The notes below the pieces were generated by a model. It did not search any database, was not told where the DNA came from, and saw only the letters and a program-made list of their open reading frames with translations. The position numbers and the translations under genes are program-made. 64,000 bases of DNA, from assembly GCA_940671915.1 (NCBI GenBank), contig CALNVZ010000641.1:37151803-37215802 (forward strand). The letters run 5' to 3'. Of this stretch, positions 56,027 through 62,000 are shown one piece after another. Numbering within the stretch: the first letter of the stretch is position 1; each line of letters opens with the position of its first letter. Source of the DNA: Paracentrotus lividus (lineage: Eukaryota; Echinodermata; Echinoidea; Camarodonta; Echinidae).

Positions 56027-59000
56027 CTAATTTAGGCCCCGCCCTCTACATTTTCGCGATAAATTTTTGACGCGGAGAAGCTACATCGTCTGCCCATCTT
56101 TTGAGACCAAAAATCGCGACCCCGAGGTACCATCGGGTTCGCGAGTAACGCATAATTTTGTACACGTGCGTCAGACCCAAAATTGCTCAGAAACATGATT
56201 TCATGTACAAAGTCAATACAAATTGTGTTTTCAGCTAAAATTCATAAATGAGTTATTAATCTTGCTTTTATTGATATTAATCATTTGATTTGCTGCTATT
56301 TATGACCAAAATAACGTTGTGGATCAATTTTGTCGACAAAACAATAGAAATAAAAAGGTTAAAAAAAACAAAGAAATACATAAGAAATTCAAAAAACAAT
56401 AAAATACATAAGAAATTACTTTGGATACTGGATTTTTTTTTCAAGTACAATTGATAGGAATACTGTAAAGAACATTCACTCCAAAAATTAGCATTCTAGC
56501 AGCTATATTTAGTGAATTAGAGGAAAAAGTATGATTTCATGCATAAATTAGCATAATTAGCATATATAATTAAAACAAAACATTTTTCGGAAAAATTAAT
56601 TAAGCAATTATGGAGATTACGCGACAGGAGACGTGCGTGCCAATTTTCGTCTTAATTGCGTTGTCAACGGCCGAGATCTCAGGGGGGGGGGGGGGCTAAA
56701 TTAGCCCAATGTTTGTGTAGTTTGTTTAGCACAAAATGGTAGGATATATAGTGGAGAACCAATATCAAAGACCGTAAGCACTATTCAACGAAATATTTTT
56801 GACTTAATCCAAAGACAAAAAACATGGATTTAATTTGTTAAGTGTCCAGATACCCAACCCCCAGTCTTTGCCTTCTCTCTCACAACAAATTTTTTTGTCT
56901 GTTTTTTTTTTAATGACAGATCAGTGATGGACCAGGCTCTTGATTACATCAAAGGAAAACAACTACCAGATGGATCATGGGAAGGGTAAGTGTTGCCTGA
57001 TTTTGTTGTGTGATTTTTTTGTCTTTTTAATAGAAATTGCACAACTAATTAACCCAGAAAGATATAAATTTATCAAACATTTTGATTACAAGCGATCTTT
57101 GAGATGAAATTGATAACTCTCTGTTCATGGTGTTTGGAGTTTTCTAGATCCATATTGCTACTCTGATTTTCATATTGTGGTTAACGGTAAGTGGCTAACA
57201 CTTTCGCTCCCTTCAGTCTATTACTGGATATTCTCTGCTGGTATGGTCTGTTATTGCCGATGTGTGTACATGTATTATTCTGTCTGTTGGTCCATGTGTT
57301 TAGGCTGCATTACATCCTTTTGGTGTTCTTCTAGATGTTACCCTGCTTCATGCCTGTTTATCTTATGTACATATTATATAATGAGGTGTGGTCCTTACCG
57401 GTTATTTTGTTGATTTTGTTCTCTTCCGTATTTTGTCTTGACCGGAATTCACTATTAATATCTTTTCAGCTCATGGGGCGTGTGTTTCACCTACGCAGCC
57501 TGGTTTGGACTGGAAGGGTTTGGCTGTGTAGGGATGAGATTTGACAAAGAGTAAGTGCATTATCTTAAGTTAATTCCTAGAAAATGATTTTTTAAAGTCA
57601 CGTATAAGATGTATCTATATAGGTTCTAGGACAACTGTTCAATTTAATTATTAATGTTCTTTTTTTTTCTTTACTAGAACGAAGTCGGTACTTTATTAGA
57701 AACATATTATACGACTGATATTTTGATTTTCTCGATTATCATCAAGCAAGGCTTTGTATTAAAAAAAAAATAAGAAAAGGAAAAAAGATCTTTTCAACAG
57801 AAAAAATCCTAATTATATGATTTTCTTTAAAAAAAATTATTAAAAAAAAGAAAGAAAAGAAAAGAAAAAAATGCAAATGATAAGGCATAAATATTCATAA
57901 AATGAATGAAAGCACCGTAAATATAAAAACAACAACTACCCCTGGACAACTATCCCTCACCAAAAATATCCCAACTTACACTTTCTCTATTTCTGGGGGC
58001 TAGTTGTCCTGATACAATCTATATAGCCTGATGTACACTGGCAAGTAATTGTTGCTTCATAAAATGGTCAAACTGCTCCTTCATAAAATGGTCAAACTGC
58101 TCCTTCATAAAATGGTCAAACTGCTCCTTCATAAAATGGTCAAACTGCTCCAAATGCCACCTCAAAGACTATATGACTACCCCCCTTTTTTTTTCCTTCA
58201 AATAAACAGTCCTGGGCTGTGTAACATTAAGTTAAGACAAATGCCAACTGATATAAGCCAATTAAGATCTTTGTTATATGCAATTCTTGCATTAAAGTCT
58301 CACTCTAAACCAATGAGAATGGTTTTTCAAATTTGCGACTAGTTGAACTATTTTTGTTAGAAGGCACTGCTCTTTTCTATTGGAAGCAACAAATTCAGAT
58401 GTTTTCAGAGCCTATCTCAATGTTATTTAATATTATCTACACCTGTACATGTATAAGATGAAATAAAATTGTTAAACATTTTTTTCCCCTTTCATTAAAA
58501 AATTAAAATCCCAGTTTGGCTAGCAGTGAGGTAAAGAAGGCATGTCAGTTCTTGGTCTCAAAGCAGATGGAAGATGGTGGATGGGGTGAGAAGTTTGAAT
58601 CATGTGAAGAGAGACGATACGTTCAATGTGAAACATCACAGGTTATCAATACATGCTGGGCTCTGCTTGGTCTTATGGCAGTCAGGTAATAATAATAGTA
58701 ATACTAGTAATAATAGATATGAGTGTCAGACATCACAGGTTATCAATACATGCTGGGCTCTGCTTGGTCTTATGGCAGTCAGGTAATAATAGTAATACTA
58801 GTAATAATAGATATGAGTGTAAGACATCAACAGGTTTATCAATACATGCTGGGCTTCTGCTTGGTCTTATGGCAGTCAGGTAATAATAGTAAATACTTAG
58901 TTAATAATAGATATGGAGTGTAGACATCACAGGTTATCATACATGCTGGGCCTCTGCTTGGTCTTATGGCAGTCAGGTAATAATAGTAATACTAGTAATA

Positions 59001-62000
59001 ATAGATATGAGTGTAAGACCATCACAGGTTATCAATACATGCTGGGTCTCGCTTAGGTCTTATGGCAGTCAGGTAATAATAAGTAATACTAGTATAATAG
59101 ATATGAGTGTGACATCACAGGTTATCAATACATGCTGGTCTGCTGTCTTATGGCAGTCAGGTAAGTAATAGTAATGACTAGTAATAATAGATATGAGTGT
59201 AAGACATCACAGGTTATCAATACATGCTGGGCTCTGCTTGGTCTTATGGCAGTCAGGTAATAATAATAGTAATACTACTAATAATAGATATGAGTGTCAG
59301 ACATCTCAGGTTATCAATACATGCTGGGCTCTTATGGCAGTCAGGTAATAATAGTAATAGTAATAATATTGGAAACAAGTACTAGTAATAATAATAGTAG
59401 TAAGAAGTAAAAATAAGGGTACATGTACTAGTAATAATAGTAGTACTGGTATATGCTTGGCTCTGCTAGGTCTCATAGCATTCATGTATTGAAATGGATT
59501 CATTTTATTGTTATTAGAAACAACTACAATACATTATACAATACTATAGAGAAAACAAATTAATTTGCTGAGATGGTATGTAAATTTTAGTTTGGAAAAT
59601 ATGTATATGTATTCAACCATCTTTTGAAAAGTTCATTTTGCTTTTCTCCATGTAAGTGTAGTTTGATCAGCTAGTTCTTGCTCAATAAGTGGTCTTCAGG
59701 AGGTGGAGAATGTGCACACATTTGCAGGAAATCCCTTATCTCATAGATGATATATCTGAAAAGCTCTTAGAGACATACTATTTCTATGTCTCCACAACAG
59801 AAGGTGGTGTCGGAGGCACCATGTTTTTGGGTTGTATGTCCAGTCGTCCGTTATCACAATATCTCAAGAAGTACTTGAGGTATGAACTGCAAAGTTTGGG
59901 ATAGCATATGTATTACTATAGGAATATGACCTGATTAGACTTTTGAGAGCATAGGGCCAAAGGTCAAGGGTGACAGAGGTCCCAATGCTCGTATCGCGAT
60001 ATCTACAGAACCACTCCATATATGAACTTCATACTTCATGTAAATACATATTACCACAGGAAGACAGTCTTTTGGGATATGTAGGTCAAAAGTCAAAGGT
60101 CATAAACAACAGCTTATGAAATTTTATATGTTGCAGTATTTATGATATCTCAAGAACCACTGGAGATTTGACCTTCAAATTGGTGGTAATATGTATCACC
60201 ATAGGGAGACAATATGATCAGATTATGGAGTACTTAGGTCAAAGGTCAAGGGTCACTTCAAGTTTAAGGGTGGATGTGTGAGGAGATGCACTTACACTTG
60301 TCTTGTTATAAATTTATTTATTCATTTATCTAATTTCAGGCAAAAAGATCAGGAACATAAACAAAGAAATACCTCCGACATGTGGCCTTAGATAACCAAA
60401 AGAAAATTAATTCCTATTCGACAGGCTTTCCCAAAACATGTCGGTCAATTGCTATATTATTACTATTATCATATTACTAAATATTTTTAATCCTCTAGGT
60501 ATCCAGACCGTACTGTGATAGATCGTGGTATTCAACTCATCATGTCAAGACAGAGTGATAATGGAGATTGGCCTCAGGTATGAACTTCAGCTACTGAAAT
60601 GCTTGCATCTGATTGGCTGAGAGCAAATTTGTCGGATAAAACGTCCGACAAGTCCTTTGATGAAATGCCCCCCTGATATATCAAGNNNNNNNNNNNNNNN
60701 NNNNNNNCATGCGGTTTCCGTTTTCTCAGGAAAAGGGTATTCAGGGGCTCAGTTAGGGGTAAAATCATTGAAATAATGGTCTTTTAGCATTTTCCCCCAG
60801 AACTAATTCTAATAAGGGGTAGTTTTCATATCTTTCCAGAACTATCCTGAAACAGGGTCCAGAATATGGTTAAAAAACTCTGTGATAGAGGGTTAATTTT
60901 GCTCGCTTCCCCTTTGAAAGCCTGTAATAGGGGGAGGGGGAATTTTTATTCGGCTTCCCTTCCCAAAGCCAGTAATAGGGGGTAATTTTGGTGCAGCCTC
61001 CTGTCTAAAAGCCTGTGATAGAGGGTAGAATCCAGAACGAGCATTACATGTATGGTTGACTGCCTACAGGGGGGGGGGGGGGGGATAGTGCTATTTCAAT
61101 TGTACTATTTTGTAATGTGGAAGTGGACCACCTATGTTCATCCTTTTAGCTGACGGTCGGGGTAAATAAAAACAACATCACCCTCAAAATTATTCAGTAT
61201 ATTTATTAAATTAACCTTTGAGGGATTGTCTTACTGGCATGGTGGCAGAGGTGGGATACGAACCCACACCGTAGAAATGACTGCAATATTTAAAAGGGGA
61301 TTGATACATTTCTGGATTGTTGGGGAAAAATAAAATAACTGGTACTAATACTGCAACATTTTAAAGGAATTTCTAAGTTTTTGGAGGTTGGAAAAATCTG
61401 AGCTGTTGGGGCTGTACAGGCTGTCAGTGCTTGTAATAATATGTCAAGGTGAAACCCTGCAAAATATTATTTTCATTAAATGCCTTACAAAGTGAAAAAG
61501 TTCCAGTGAAGGAAAATAATTGGGTTAGACTGACTGTAACGAGGTAGGCCTATGCTTATGTTGATGTTGATATTCAGTCATCAGTATCTCAGCAATTTAA
61601 AGAATGGTTAGCTTAAAAATCTCAGATGATTCCTGTCTGATATAAAGGTATGCCATTAAGATTAGTTAACTGCAAGAGACGTTTTTTATTTTTAGATCCT
61701 AAACAAAGTTTTAACAAGATAATTCTCCTAGTTTCTGATTTCAAATAGTTCACTTTGAATATTTGTTGAAAAAAAAAGAAGATTTGAATATAATGAGGCA
61801 GTTGGCTCGGTCTCGAGTACCTCACTATAACAGGACCGATCTGTATGTGTATAACATACCATATTTGATTTTATTTGGATTGATTTATTCATATTCAACA
61901 TTCAAAAAGACATAATAACAATATATGTACAAATATATAAGTGAAGATAATCGGTTCTCTCATGATGTCAGCTGTTGGAAATCGTGAGAGAACTGATTAT

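Noticed and set aside
58049-58342. 97-codon frame with a repeated octapeptide
   Set aside because: Made by four copies of a 24-bp tandem repeat in an LSS intron; no other support.
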